IMG/VR virus record: IMGVR_UViG_3300023170_002300
Span: 1-27,349 of that record
DNA: 27,349 nucleotides
Reading direction: 5' to 3' (one strand)
Source: a virus
Under the pieces are notes generated by a model. It was given only the letters and a program-made list of their open reading frames with translations, was not told the DNA's origin and made no database searches. The translations under genes were made by a program, and so were the position numbers. This document shows, in pieces, positions 7,147 to 15,607 of this stretch; position 1 is the first letter of the stretch; the number at the start of each line of letters is the position of its first letter.

Positions 7147-8283
7147 ATGGCGAGAAGAAAAACAAAAGCAAGTTCATATTTAATCAAAGAACCTAACTGG
7201 AAAGAGTTGGCATTGCTAACTTCTGAACAGGATAGAGAAAAAGCATATCAAGAATGTCATTATTTTGTTCATCAAGAAATACAGAGCAAAAATTTACAAA
7301 AACATATGAAAGATTGGATTAAACTCTCCAGTGGATGGGATAAAAAAGATATTAAAAATATTTTATCCATTCCAGATGCTTATTTTAGTACGTCAGGAAA
7401 GTATGCCTTTATTTATAAAAAATTAGGCTGGATGCCTGAAGGCATTTTAACATATATTAATGAAACTAAAAAATCGGAATGGTTAGATCGTGCTAAAAAA
7501 GTTATAGAAGTTAAAGAAGAAAAACAAGCCAATAAAAGAGTAATCAGTATTCAGGACAGAATGAGGGAACAGGTATCCTCATTGTGCGGTGAATGGGAAA
7601 ATAAATTGGATACATTTATTGATGCAGAAGAATTCAACATCAAACAATTTGATCCCTATAATGATATGAGAGCTCATAGCCCACTTGTTAAACCAGCACA
7701 TGCTAAAATTATAAAGGACATGTTTGCTGATGAATATGCAGAAGCACAAGAACTAGTCGCATGGGACGATCCTGATTTAAAAGAAGCATACAGCCATTTT
7801 GATATCAAAATGCGTAAAGGTTTCCTAGCATTTTTTGAAAAAATAAATTCAGCATGTGATACACTAATAGAAACAGGTAAAGCACAACGCAAACCCAGAA
7901 AGCCAAAAGCCATAAGCAGAGAAAAATTAGTATCCAAATTAAAATACAAAATCAACGACAGTGATTTAGGCATAGGCAGTATAAATCCTGTGGAAATTAT
8001 AGATGCCAGTGAAGTTTGGGTATTTAATACTAAGAATAGAAAACTGGGCGTATATAAAAAAGCAACTACATCTTTAGGCTTAACAGTAAAAGGCACCAGC
8101 ATAAAGGATTTCAGTGATACAGTAAGTTGGCAAAAAACACTTAGAAAACCTGCAGAACAATTAAAAGCATTTAAGGGCAATGCAAAAACAAAATTTCAAT
8201 CAGAGTTCGATAATATTAAGGCTACAGAAGTAAAACTTAACGGTAGAATGAATGAGCATATACTAATTCTAAAGGCTTTTTAA
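7147..8283 (+). CDS. Conserved phage protein of unknown function, 378 aa
   Basis: The start is placed at the ATG at 7147, one base after the preceding stop. An in-frame ATG at 7111 would overlap the membrane-protein gene by 35 nt and encode an unlikely extension. The N-terminus is basic (MARRKTKAS). The middle is charged and mostly helical, with a lysine-rich RKPRKPKAISREK linker, and the C-terminal third has a beta-rich look (EVWVFNTKNRKLGVYKK, GLTVKGTSI, KLNGRMNEHILILK). The pattern resembles a protein family seen in marine T4-like phages, but I cannot name a role. Nucleic-acid binding through the basic linker is possible. It precedes the neck gene, so a virion-assembly role is plausible, though unproven. 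Confidence 0.7.
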   Translation: MARRKTKASSYLIKEPNWKELALLTSEQDREKAYQECHYFVHQEIQSKNLQKHMKDWIKLSSGWDKKDIKNILSIPDAYFSTSGKYAFIYKKLGWMPEGILTYINETKKSEWLDRAKKVIEVKEEKQANKRVISIQDRMREQVSSLCGEWENKLDTFIDAEEFNIKQFDPYNDMRAHSPLVKPAHAKIIKDMFADEYAEAQELVAWDDPDLKEAYSHFDIKMRKGFLAFFEKINSACDTLIETGKAQRKPRKPKAISREKLVSKLKYKINDSDLGIGSINPVEIIDASEVWVFNTKNRKLGVYKKATTSLGLTVKGTSIKDFSDTVSWQKTLRKPAEQLKAFKGNAKTKFQSEFDNIKATEVKLNGRMNEHILILKAF

Positions 8284-8293
8284 AACAAATTTA

Positions 8294-8301
8294 GATAAAT
8301 A
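8294..8301 (+). promoter_or_regulatory. Late promoter octamer GATAAATA, leaderless geometry
   Basis: GATAAATA, then GTAGT, then the ATG at 8307. The spacing equals that at four other genes in this window and puts the predicted transcription start on the A of ATG. No Shine-Dalgarno sequence is present. Confidence 0.75.
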
Positions 8302-8306
8302 GTAGT

Positions 8307-9068
8307 ATGCCACAAGATCAAATAGGATATAAAAGCAGAGAAGACCTTATCAAAGAGTTGCAATTACGTCTGGCTGACGGAATAGTTGATGTTGAATTAG
8401 ACAGAGAACACTATGATGTTGCTATAGATAAAGCAATAGCAATATATCGTCAGTTAAGTTCAGGTAGTGTAGAAGAAAGTATTATATTCTTTACCACGCA
8501 AGATGGTGTAACAGAATACACTTTACCTGACGAAGTAATGGAAGTACGCAGACTATATAGAAGAGGTATCGGCACAAACAGTGGTGGTGGTACAAACTTT
8601 GATCCTTTTGATGTTGCATTTAACAATATGTATATGCTACAAGCAGGACAGATAGGTGGACTTGCAGTATTTGATGCATTTGCACAATATAAAGAAACTA
8701 TCGGTCGTGTGTTTGGTAGTGAATATAATTTCCTTTGGAACAGAAATACTAAGAAATTAAAAATTTTAAGAAACGTCAGACACGAAGAAGAAGTTGCAGT
8801 GGGTGTATATAATTTTATACCTGAAAGTATTTTATTAAAAGATGTTTATGCAGGAAATTGGTTAGGTACTTATGCTCTAGCACAAAGTAAAATGATGTTA
8901 GGTGAAGCAAGAAGTAAATATACCAGTGGACTTCCTGGTGCAGGTGGTGCCATTCAGTTAAATGGCCAAGATTTGAAAAACGAAGCAGTAACTATGATAG
9001 ATAGTCTTAAAGAAAGTATTCACAATATGGAAGAAGGAAATCAACCACTTGGTTTTGTAATTGGCTAA
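8307..9068 (+). CDS. 13: gp13-like neck (head-completion) protein
   Basis: The 253-aa protein has the layout of T4-type gp13 neck proteins. An N-terminal helical part reads SREDLIKELQLRLADG...DVELDREHYDVAIDKAIAIYRQL. A beta strand region follows, with FTTQDGVTEYTLPDEVMEVRRLYRRG, and the C-terminal half is helical (YALAQSKMMLGEARSKY). In T4, gp13 joins gp14 in the connector that seals the filled head and accepts the tail. No gp14 is seen nearby, so the partner gene is elsewhere or too divergent. It sits between an unknown protein and the dNMP kinase, is leaderless by promoter geometry, and its stop abuts the next ATG. Assignment rests on remembered family patterns, so a related neck/adaptor protein is the main alternative. 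Confidence 0.68.
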   Translation: MPQDQIGYKSREDLIKELQLRLADGIVDVELDREHYDVAIDKAIAIYRQLSSGSVEESIIFFTTQDGVTEYTLPDEVMEVRRLYRRGIGTNSGGGTNFDPFDVAFNNMYMLQAGQIGGLAVFDAFAQYKETIGRVFGSEYNFLWNRNTKKLKILRNVRHEEEVAVGVYNFIPESILLKDVYAGNWLGTYALAQSKMMLGEARSKYTSGLPGAGGAIQLNGQDLKNEAVTMIDSLKESIHNMEEGNQPLGFVIG

Positions 9069-9722
9069 ATGATAATTGGAATTTGCGGATTTATAGGTTC
9101 AGGAAAAGACACAGTAGCAAAAGAGTTTGTTAAACTTGGCTGTGTGCAAGATTCATTTGCGGCTCCCTTAAAAGATATGACAGCAACCATTTTTGGTTGG
9201 AATAGAGAATTACTTGAAGGCGACACAGTGGAAAGCAGAGACTTTCGTGAAACACCTGATATGTTTTGGACTAAAAAATTAGGTGTACCCAACTTTACTC
9301 CAAGATTAGCATTACAACTTTTAGGCACAGATATAATGAGAGAACATTTCAGTGAAGATATCTGGCTTGACAGTTTGGAATATAGACTTCGTTGTAAAAA
9401 TAATAATGCTACATGTGTTGTTGTAAGCGATGCACGTTTTAGAAATGAATTACATCTTATAAATGAAATGGGCGGAAAAGTAATTTGGGTTCAACGTGGA
9501 GAGCTTCCTGAATGGTTTAATGTTGCTAAAGAAGCCTATCATAATGCTGTAAACAGAAAAATCATGGAAACCAGATATGCTGATGTACATGAAAGTGAAT
9601 GGAATTGGGCTGGTTATCCTGCAGATTACATAATTAAAAATGACGGCTCTATAGAAGAATTACAGATTAAAATAAAAGAAATACAATCTAAATTATTTGT
9701 AAATCCACTTAAATTAGTTTAA
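9069..9722 (+). CDS. 1: Deoxynucleoside monophosphate kinase (T4 gp1-like)
   Basis: The 217-aa protein starts with a P-loop (GFIGSGKDT, residues 7-15; Lys13) and continues with the features of the T4 gp1 dNMP kinase family: DSFAAPLKDM, GWNRELLEGDTVESRDFRE, LQLLGTDIMREHF, and VVSDARFRNELHLI with a lid-like arginine segment. In T4 this enzyme phosphorylates dTMP, dGMP and hydroxymethyl-dCMP to the diphosphates for phage DNA synthesis. The length is slightly below T4 gp1 (about 240 aa). It directly follows the neck gene with no gap, so it is likely on the same late transcript. That is unusual for a nucleotide-metabolism gene, although it may also be read from upstream early. Confidence 0.87.
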   Translation: MIIGICGFIGSGKDTVAKEFVKLGCVQDSFAAPLKDMTATIFGWNRELLEGDTVESRDFRETPDMFWTKKLGVPNFTPRLALQLLGTDIMREHFSEDIWLDSLEYRLRCKNNNATCVVVSDARFRNELHLINEMGGKVIWVQRGELPEWFNVAKEAYHNAVNRKIMETRYADVHESEWNWAGYPADYIIKNDGSIEELQIKIKEIQSKLFVNPLKLV

Positions 9723-9772
9723 TACCATATAATACCGCATAATTTCTAAAATACTGAAAAATCCCTAATATT

Positions 9773-9780
9773 GATAAATA
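9773..9780 (+). promoter_or_regulatory. Late promoter octamer GATAAATA before tail sheath
   Basis: Lies in the 99-nt gap before gp18. The predicted start is near 9786, giving a leader of about 35 nt with an AGGAG ribosome binding site at 9811-9815. Confidence 0.72.
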
Positions 9781-9785
9781 AGTGC

Positions 9786-9812
9786 ATACGAGTAACGTAT
9801 CTAATATATTAG
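9786..9812 (+). promoter_or_regulatory. 5' leader hairpin and palindrome of gp18 mRNA
   Basis: ATACG-AGTAA-CGTAT (9786-9800) can form a 5-bp stem-loop right at the predicted mRNA 5' end. It is followed by the 12-bp perfect palindrome CTAATATATTAG (9801-9812), whose last two bases are part of the AGGAG ribosome binding site. It could stabilise the transcript or modulate initiation. Confidence 0.4.
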
Positions 9813-9821
9813 GAGAACAAT

Positions 9822-12620
9822 ATGGCAACATTAGTTAGCCCTGGCGTTAGTATAAGTGTAACAGACGAAAGTTTTTATGCTCCGGCTGGTACAGGTACAG
9901 TACCGTTGATTGTTATCGCTACAGCACAGGACAAAAGCAGTCCTGATGGTAGTGGCACAGCGGCGTACACATCATCAGCAAACGCAGGGAAATTATTTAG
10001 AATTTCAAGCCAAAGAGAACTTCTTCAAAACTATGGTAACCCATCATTCAGATCAAGTGGTGGAACACAACTACACGGTGACGAAAGAAACGAATACGGT
10101 TTATTAGCCGCTTACAGTTTCTTAGGCGTAGCCAATAGTGCATACGTTTTGAGAGCAAATGTTGATTTAGATGCATTGGCACCAAGTGCTACAGCACCTA
10201 CAACAGCACCAGCAGACGGTTCTTATTGGTTAGACACATCTAGTACTGTTATAGGTATTAAATTACACGATGGTACTAATTGGGTCAACAAAACAGCAAA
10301 AGTTCCAGCAAGTACAGATTTAGATTCTTCAGATAAACCTAAAAGCTCATACGGTAAAAAAGATGAGTTTGCAGTAGTTTATTTTGATAACTCAGGTAGT
10401 ACTTTAGCAACTTTTAAATTATATCAAAAAACATCAACTAGTGATTGGGATTTAGTCGGTTCTAATGACTGGGTAACAAACACATCTTCAGCATTCCACA
10501 GCATTGGGTATCATTATCAATTACCTCAAACAAGAAGTGGTGGCGGAGCATTACAATCAGGTGATGTATTTGTTGGTATTAATTCACCAAATAGTGGTTC
10601 ATCATATAGTGTAAAACTTTATAATGCATCTACATCTCAATTTACTGAACAAACTGTATTTGCTGTCAAAACAGTAGCAGAAGGGTTTGCAGTATTGAGA
10701 CATGGTAACTCACCAAGTGCAGGTGATTTAATTGTTGATTTATCCGGTGATGGCACAAATGCTATAGACGGAACAGCAACTTTTGAATTAAAAAGACACA
10801 ATGGTGGTTCAAGTTTAAAAGCAGAAAGTTCTGCAAACGTAAGTGTTGTTGATTTAACATCACATACTGGTAGTACAGTAAGTTTTTACATGAGAGTAAA
10901 TGATGGCGCCAACGTTGCTGTTCAATTAAGAACAGACGGTGATTCAGATGGTAACGCAAGTGTTGATGACATAGTACAAGACATTAACAGTGCTATTAGT
11001 AGTGCTAATGCTAGTCTTTCATTTACAGCAAATGTTTTAGCATCAAATGCCAATGGTAAAGTCAATATTACAAATGCTGACGGTAAAGATATTTTGTTAT
11101 GGGAAGGTAATGTAGCAGGTTTTGGTCCAGCAAACATTAATTTAACAGCAGATTCACCATACAGTAATTTTGAAGCATTAAGTTTCACAGCAAAAAGTTC
11201 TGCTCTTACAGGAACTCTTGCAGATGGAACTCTCTGGTATGATTCAGTTGTAAGCACAGACAATGTTGACATTTTAGTTAACGATAGTGCTAATGGTTGG
11301 GTATCATACAGCAATGATGTACAAGTAAAAGGCAGTGAGCCAACAAAACAAAGCGATGGATCAAGCAGTTTAGTAGCAAATGATTTATGGATTGATGGTA
11401 GTGATTTAGAAAACTATCCTAAAATTTATAAATGGTCAGGTACTGCATGGGCCATAGTTGATAATAGCGATCAAGATACACCAGACGGTATTTTATTTGG
11501 TGAATTTAGAAGCTCTTCATCAGGTTCATTATATAGTTTTGCTCCTAATTCAAGCAGATATCCTGCAGGAATGTTAGCATGGAATAAATGTGCTAGTGGC
11601 GGTAACGTTAAAAAATGGGACGCAACTAATTCTTACTGGGCAGATGAAAGCGGTAACAAATCCGATGGCTCACCTTACATGTTAAGAAAAGCTCAAAGAC
11701 AGGTTATTGTAAAGGCTTTACAATCATCATTAGCAAGTAATCAAGATATCAGAAACGAAACTAATAGATTTAATGTATTAGCGGTTCCTGGTTATCCTGA
11801 ACTTGTAGATGAAATGATTGCTCTAGGTGTTGACAGAAAGAACACTGTATTTAGTGTTATAGATGCACCATTTAGATTGGCTTCAGATGCAACCAGCACA
11901 AGTAATTGGGCAAACAACAATAACAACGCAGGTGAAAACGGCGAAGATGGTTTACTATCAAGTGATCCATATGCGGCTGTTTACTACCCACATGGTTTAG
12001 CAACTAACTTAGACGGTTCAAATGTATTTGTTCCAGCGTCACACATGGCATTGAGAACGATTGCATTTAACGACCAGGTTGCTTTCCCTTGGTTTGCACC
12101 AGCAGGTTTCCAAAGAGGACTTGTAAACAATGCTACATCAACTGGATATTTAGATTCAGCAAGTGGAGAATTCCAACCAGTAGCATTAAGTGAAGGTCAA
12201 AGAGATAGCCTATACAGTAATAAGATTAACCCAATCGGTAACTTCCCAGGAAGAGGCCTTGCTGTATTTGGACAAAAAACTCTTAACCCAAATTCAAGTG
12301 CATTGGATAGAGTTAACGTTGCAAGACTAGTAGTTTACTTACGTGAGCAATTAGACGACGCAGTAAAACCATTCTTGTTTGAACCAAACGATGAAGTAAC
12401 TAGAGCAAATGCTAAAGTGGTTGTTGATAGACTACTTGGTGAGCTAGTTGCTCAGAGAGGTTTATTTGACTTTATCACAGTTTGTGATACAACAAATAAC
12501 ACTCCAGCAAGAATTGATAGAAATGAACTACACATTGACGTTGCAATACAACCAGTCAAAGCGGTAGAATTTATTTACATTCCTATCAGAATCCAAAATA
12601 CTTTGGGCTCAACAGGCTAA
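9822..12620 (+). CDS. 18: Tail sheath protein gp18, enlarged
   Basis: The 932-aa protein is the contractile sheath subunit, which polymerises around the tail tube. The N-terminus (ATLVSPGVSISVTDESFYAP) and C-terminal core (GRGLAVFGQKT, SALDRVNVARL, KPFLFEPNDEVTR, RGLFDFITVCD, IDRNELHIDVAIQPVKA) are classic T4-type sheath. T4 gp18 is 659 aa; the extra length is a middle region (about residues 125-620) with repeated short modules of the form G-x-x-W-x-D...K-x-x-x-W-x-x-x-x-W: SYWLDTSS, GTLWYDSV, NDLWIDGS and GMLAWNKC with their partners. These probably protrude from the sheath surface. It has its own late promoter and AGGAG site and is followed by a strong terminator. Confidence 0.95.
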   Translation: MATLVSPGVSISVTDESFYAPAGTGTVPLIVIATAQDKSSPDGSGTAAYTSSANAGKLFRISSQRELLQNYGNPSFRSSGGTQLHGDERNEYGLLAAYSFLGVANSAYVLRANVDLDALAPSATAPTTAPADGSYWLDTSSTVIGIKLHDGTNWVNKTAKVPASTDLDSSDKPKSSYGKKDEFAVVYFDNSGSTLATFKLYQKTSTSDWDLVGSNDWVTNTSSAFHSIGYHYQLPQTRSGGGALQSGDVFVGINSPNSGSSYSVKLYNASTSQFTEQTVFAVKTVAEGFAVLRHGNSPSAGDLIVDLSGDGTNAIDGTATFELKRHNGGSSLKAESSANVSVVDLTSHTGSTVSFYMRVNDGANVAVQLRTDGDSDGNASVDDIVQDINSAISSANASLSFTANVLASNANGKVNITNADGKDILLWEGNVAGFGPANINLTADSPYSNFEALSFTAKSSALTGTLADGTLWYDSVVSTDNVDILVNDSANGWVSYSNDVQVKGSEPTKQSDGSSSLVANDLWIDGSDLENYPKIYKWSGTAWAIVDNSDQDTPDGILFGEFRSSSSGSLYSFAPNSSRYPAGMLAWNKCASGGNVKKWDATNSYWADESGNKSDGSPYMLRKAQRQVIVKALQSSLASNQDIRNETNRFNVLAVPGYPELVDEMIALGVDRKNTVFSVIDAPFRLASDATSTSNWANNNNNAGENGEDGLLSSDPYAAVYYPHGLATNLDGSNVFVPASHMALRTIAFNDQVAFPWFAPAGFQRGLVNNATSTGYLDSASGEFQPVALSEGQRDSLYSNKINPIGNFPGRGLAVFGQKTLNPNSSALDRVNVARLVVYLREQLDDAVKPFLFEPNDEVTRANAKVVVDRLLGELVAQRGLFDFITVCDTTNNTPARIDRNELHIDVAIQPVKAVEFIYIPIRIQNTLGSTG

Positions 12621-12640
12621 GTTTTATAAAAACTTTATTA

Positions 12641-12669
12641 AAAGGGCGGTTTTTCCGCCCTTTTTTTAT
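12641..12669 (+). terminator. Rho-independent terminator after tail sheath
   Basis: AAAGGGCGG (12641-12649), loop TTTTT, CCGCCC (12655-12660) and a run of seven T (12661-12667). The GC-rich 6-bp core extends by A-T pairs. It separates sheath from tube transcription, so the tube gene depends on its own promoter or on readthrough. Confidence 0.93.
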
Positions 12670-12710
12670 GTCATAATTAAAACTAGAGTTAATTATTTGA
12701 ACCCATTATT

Positions 12711-12718
12711 GATAAATA
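12711..12718 (+). promoter_or_regulatory. Late promoter octamer GATAAATA before tail tube
   Basis: Located downstream of the sheath terminator. The predicted start is near 12724, with an AGGAG ribosome binding site at 12741-12745 before the ATG at 12752. A 12-bp perfect palindrome (AAAGAGCTCTTT, 12729-12740) sits directly against that site. Confidence 0.72.
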
Positions 12719-12751
12719 TTGTTATATAAAAGAGCTCTTTAGGAGAAAAAT

Positions 12752-13390
12752 ATGGCAGTATCAAGTGCAACAACAGAAACCAAAAGTAAGTTTGGTGTAC
12801 CTATAACAGGACAAACTGGTTCTGGTATCTTAATGCCTAAATTAAAATATCGTTTTAGGGTTAGCCTATTAAACAACTTTGGCGGAAGTGCTGAAACTAA
12901 AGTTTTAACACAAAACGTTCAAAGTGTGACACGTCCTCAGATTACATATGAAGAAGTGCCAGTTGATAGTTACAACTCAAAGATATTTTTACAAGGTAAG
13001 CATCAATGGGAACAAGTAACCATTACTGTAAGAGACGATATCACTAACCAAGTTGCAAAACTTGTTGGTGCTCAAGTTCAAAGACAGTTAAATCACTTCC
13101 AACAGTCAACACCTGCTTCAGGTAGCGACTACAAATTTGACGCTCAAATAGAAATATTAGATGGTGTTAATGCTGGTGCAAGTGAGGTTTGGTTCTTAGA
13201 AGGTTGTTTTTTAACAAACGTAAACTACAGTGAAAATGATTACACTGCAAATGATCCAGTACAGGTTATTATGCAGGTAAGATACGATAACGCAATCCAC
13301 TTTGAAGGTGATAATGACGTTAACGGTAGAACTGTAAGTGGAAACCCATTCCCAGAAACAGTTGAAACAGGCACAACTACAATAGGTTAA
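12752..13390 (+). CDS. 19: Tail tube protein gp19
   Basis: The 212-aa protein matches the T4 gp19 tube subunit family, which forms the hexameric inner tube through which DNA passes. Visible elements are LKYRFRVSLLNNFG, TQNVQSVTRPQITYEEVPVD, GKHQWEQVTITVRDD, and the C-terminal FLEGCFLTNVNYSENDY followed by VIMQVRYDNA. Length is close to the usual 160-210 aa. It follows the sheath as in T4 but has its own late promoter behind a terminator. The next gene, a larger paralogue, starts 16 nt downstream. Confidence 0.9.
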   Translation: MAVSSATTETKSKFGVPITGQTGSGILMPKLKYRFRVSLLNNFGGSAETKVLTQNVQSVTRPQITYEEVPVDSYNSKIFLQGKHQWEQVTITVRDDITNQVAKLVGAQVQRQLNHFQQSTPASGSDYKFDAQIEILDGVNAGASEVWFLEGCFLTNVNYSENDYTANDPVQVIMQVRYDNAIHFEGDNDVNGRTVSGNPFPETVETGTTTIG

Positions 13391-13406
13391 TCCTGGAGAT
13401 TGACCG

Positions 13407-14693
13407 GTGCGGTTTCTTAATTTTGGCGGCGGACAACGGAAATTCTTTGCAAGGGATTTCCGTAACGCCTATCAGTTTAGACCTGATGTTGCTCCTCCAC
13501 GTCAGAAGTTTCAAGGCTATGTAAACTTTATTCCAAATAGAGATATAACAAGAACAATCACACTTGGTGATAAAGATAGTACTGAATTTAGAACTCGTAT
13601 TAGCTCTTTGGTAAAGACTGCTTTATTACCAGAAGTTCAATTTAAAACTGAAGTCAAAAACAAATACAATAGGAAAAAAATTGTACAGACAGGATTGGAG
13701 TATGGGCCTGTTAGTGTAACAGTACATGACACAATTCAAAACGAATGGTTAACCTTGTTTATGAGATATTATTCTCATCTATATATGAATCCTAGAAATA
13801 AATTTTATGACGATAATAGAGATCCTATAAATTTCTTTAGATCCAATCATGAATACATGCAAGAAAGTAAATTAGGTCAACAGTCATCAAAGTATGTGGC
13901 TTATAATAGTAATGATTTTGGATTCAATCTTTCAGAAACACCTAACTTTTTTGAACGTATAGATTTTATTTTATATCATGGTGATACTGGAGTACAATAC
14001 AGTATAACAAATCCAGTAATGACCAGAATGAGATTTAGTGAAATAGATTATGCAAGTAGTGACACAATGGATTTCCAAATGGACTTTGAATATGAAAACT
14101 TTACTACATCAAACAAATTTAATTTTCCATTAACTGATACAGATTTAGATAGATTTGAACAAATAGACAAACCAGAAAATTTACCAGGATATGTAAACGG
14201 CAAAAAACCTATAGCGGTTACAAGTAGTTCTAATATGGATGTATCAGGCATTTTAGGACGTGCTCAAGATACTGGAAAAGAAGGCAGAAAACGAGCCCAA
14301 CAAGTCTTAGTAGATCAATTTAAAAAAGAAGATCCTATAGGCGATCCTTTTATGAATGCAATAGTTTTAAATGCTAGTAGACCTACCTATGTTACAGCAC
14401 CAGGTAGTGGTGAAGATGGAGGTGGTTCATCAGGCTTCCTAGGAGGAATAGGCGACTTTTTAGAAAATAATCCTTTTGGTAGAATAGTGGACAGAGCATT
14501 AAGTGCCAAAATAAATGGTCAAGATGTAGGCGAAGCGGCTAAAGGCGCCCTTGCTGGAGAGATATCAACTGCTATTAGTACTCCCAAAGAAGGTGATATA
14601 TTTGGTGGACGAGGTGTAACTGCACCTGATCTTATAAACAGATGGACAGGCAAAACAGGCACACAACCAGAAACAGGTGGAGGAGATACATAA
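13407..14693 (+). CDS. Tube-fold baseplate/tail protein, gp48/gp54-like
   Basis: The 428-aa protein starts with GTG 8 nt after a GGAG site. Residues about 45-240 repeat the tail-tube pattern of the upstream gene: TRISSLVKTALLPEVQFKTEV, GLEYGPVSVTVHDT (matching GKHQWEQVTITVRDD), then RMRFSEIDYASSDTMDFQMDFEY (matching the NVNYSENDY strand). In T4, gp48 and gp54 are such tube-like proteins, capping the baseplate and starting tube assembly. The C-terminal 130 residues are a glycine-rich, disordered-looking tail (GSGEDGGGSSGFLGG) ending in a second helical segment, an extension T4 proteins lack. Which of gp48 or gp54 it corresponds to is unclear. The stop overlaps the next ATG by one base. Confidence 0.72.
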   Translation: MRFLNFGGGQRKFFARDFRNAYQFRPDVAPPRQKFQGYVNFIPNRDITRTITLGDKDSTEFRTRISSLVKTALLPEVQFKTEVKNKYNRKKIVQTGLEYGPVSVTVHDTIQNEWLTLFMRYYSHLYMNPRNKFYDDNRDPINFFRSNHEYMQESKLGQQSSKYVAYNSNDFGFNLSETPNFFERIDFILYHGDTGVQYSITNPVMTRMRFSEIDYASSDTMDFQMDFEYENFTTSNKFNFPLTDTDLDRFEQIDKPENLPGYVNGKKPIAVTSSSNMDVSGILGRAQDTGKEGRKRAQQVLVDQFKKEDPIGDPFMNAIVLNASRPTYVTAPGSGEDGGGSSGFLGGIGDFLENNPFGRIVDRALSAKINGQDVGEAAKGALAGEISTAISTPKEGDIFGGRGVTAPDLINRWTGKTGTQPETGGGDT

Positions 14694-15127
14694 TGAGTTC
14701 TTCTCTATATGAAACATTTGGAAATGAATTAAGATACGATGTTTTACAATCAACACTTACAACTTTTTTAGAAAATGCTACCATTAAATTTCCATTACCT
14801 CAAGCAAGTTCAGAAATATTAGGAAATTTAGAAAAAGATTCACTGAGTACAATAAATCCAGAAGTTCTAACACAAATTAAAACTAGACTGGAAAAAATAG
14901 GATTCAAAGAAGCAAACGCAAATGCTTTATCAATTGTGTTAATTAAAGTTGCTGAATCCATGGGAACAAGCCCAATGGAGTTTTTCAGCATTAATGAAAA
15001 CACACTCAAAATTACTAAAGATGCATATGATGCCATAAATGCATTACGACCTAAAGGAAACAGAATAAATTTAGTAGTCCCAAAAAGTAATTCTAAAAGT
15101 AGAGTTGGAAAACTTATAAAGGCTTAA
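14693..15127 (+). CDS. Small phage protein, probably tail/baseplate-associated, unknown
   Basis: The start is taken at the ATG at 14693, which overlaps the preceding TAA (TAATG). An in-frame upstream start at 14642 lies inside the previous gene and is unlikely. The 144-aa product is mostly helical (YDVLQSTLTTFLENA, PEVLTQIKTRLEKIGF, LSIVLIKVAESMG), with a short C-terminal basic tail. I recognise no motif. Coupling to the tube-like gene suggests a tail or baseplate role. Confidence 0.55.
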   Translation: MSSSLYETFGNELRYDVLQSTLTTFLENATIKFPLPQASSEILGNLEKDSLSTINPEVLTQIKTRLEKIGFKEANANALSIVLIKVAESMGTSPMEFFSINENTLKITKDAYDAINALRPKGNRINLVVPKSNSKSRVGKLIKA

Positions 15128-15128
15128 C

Positions 15129-15599
15129 ATGGCAAAATTTGCAAAAGGCAAGTATGAAGTTACAAACTCTCATAAATTTGTAGGAAAATCTTTGCCCACA
15201 TATCGTAGTAGTTGGGAGTTAGCATTTATGAGAATGTGTGATAGTCATCCCAACATATTAAAATGGGCAAGTGAAAGCATCAAGATACCTTATAGAAATC
15301 CAGCGACTGGTAAGTATGCAAATTATGTTCCTGATTTTATGATACAATATGTAGATAAAGATGGTAAGGAACATGTGGAACTTGTGGAAATCAAACCCAG
15401 CACCCAAACTACATTAGAAAATGCTCGTAGCAGAAGTGATGCCTTTCAAACAGCCATAAACGCCGCCAAATGGACTGCGGCACAGGAATGGTGCAAACGT
15501 AAAGGAATACGTTTTAAAGTAATTAATGAAGATCAAATATTCAGAAGTAACAAACCACGTAAGCCAAAGAAACGAATTAGTCGCCCTAGAGTAAAATAA
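15129..15599 (+). CDS. 4: Head-completion protein gp4 (nuclease-like fold)
   Basis: The 156-aa protein matches the T4 gp4 (gp50) head-completion family, which works on the DNA end and connector before tail joining. Typical features in order are NSHKFVGKSLPTYRSSWELAFMRMCD, ILKWASESIKIPYRNPATGK, YVPDFMI and the EIKPSTQT motif. The PDF...EIKP spacing is that of PD-(D/E)XK-like nucleases, which fits the TnsA-like fold attributed to the family. The C-terminus is strongly basic (KPRKPKKRISRPRVK), as expected for a DNA-binding tail. Length is normal for the family. The stop codon lies inside the next gene's late-promoter octamer. Confidence 0.9.
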   Translation: MAKFAKGKYEVTNSHKFVGKSLPTYRSSWELAFMRMCDSHPNILKWASESIKIPYRNPATGKYANYVPDFMIQYVDKDGKEHVELVEIKPSTQTTLENARSRSDAFQTAINAAKWTAAQEWCKRKGIRFKVINEDQIFRSNKPRKPKKRISRPRVK

Positions 15600-15602
15600 A
15601 TA
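15595..15602 (+). promoter_or_regulatory. Late promoter octamer AATAAATA overlapping gp4 stop, leaderless geometry
   Basis: AATAAATA contains the TAA stop of gp4 (15597-15599). It is followed by GTAAT and the ATG at 15608, the same 5-nt spacing as four other genes here. No ribosome binding site is present. Confidence 0.68.
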
Positions 15603-15607
15603 GTAAT

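Noticed and set aside
7674-8180. 168-aa minus-strand ORF
   Set aside because: Antisense to the 378-aa conserved phage protein, with no motif. The sense frame continues cleanly through it.
9727-9732. TATAAT as a sigma70 promoter before the tail sheath
   Set aside because: No acceptable -35 hexamer at 16-18 nt upstream. The GATAAATA late octamer closer to the gene explains expression better.
10922-11314. 130-aa minus-strand ORF
   Set aside because: Antisense within the tail-sheath gene, in the repeated Ser/Asn-rich region. Shadow coding only.
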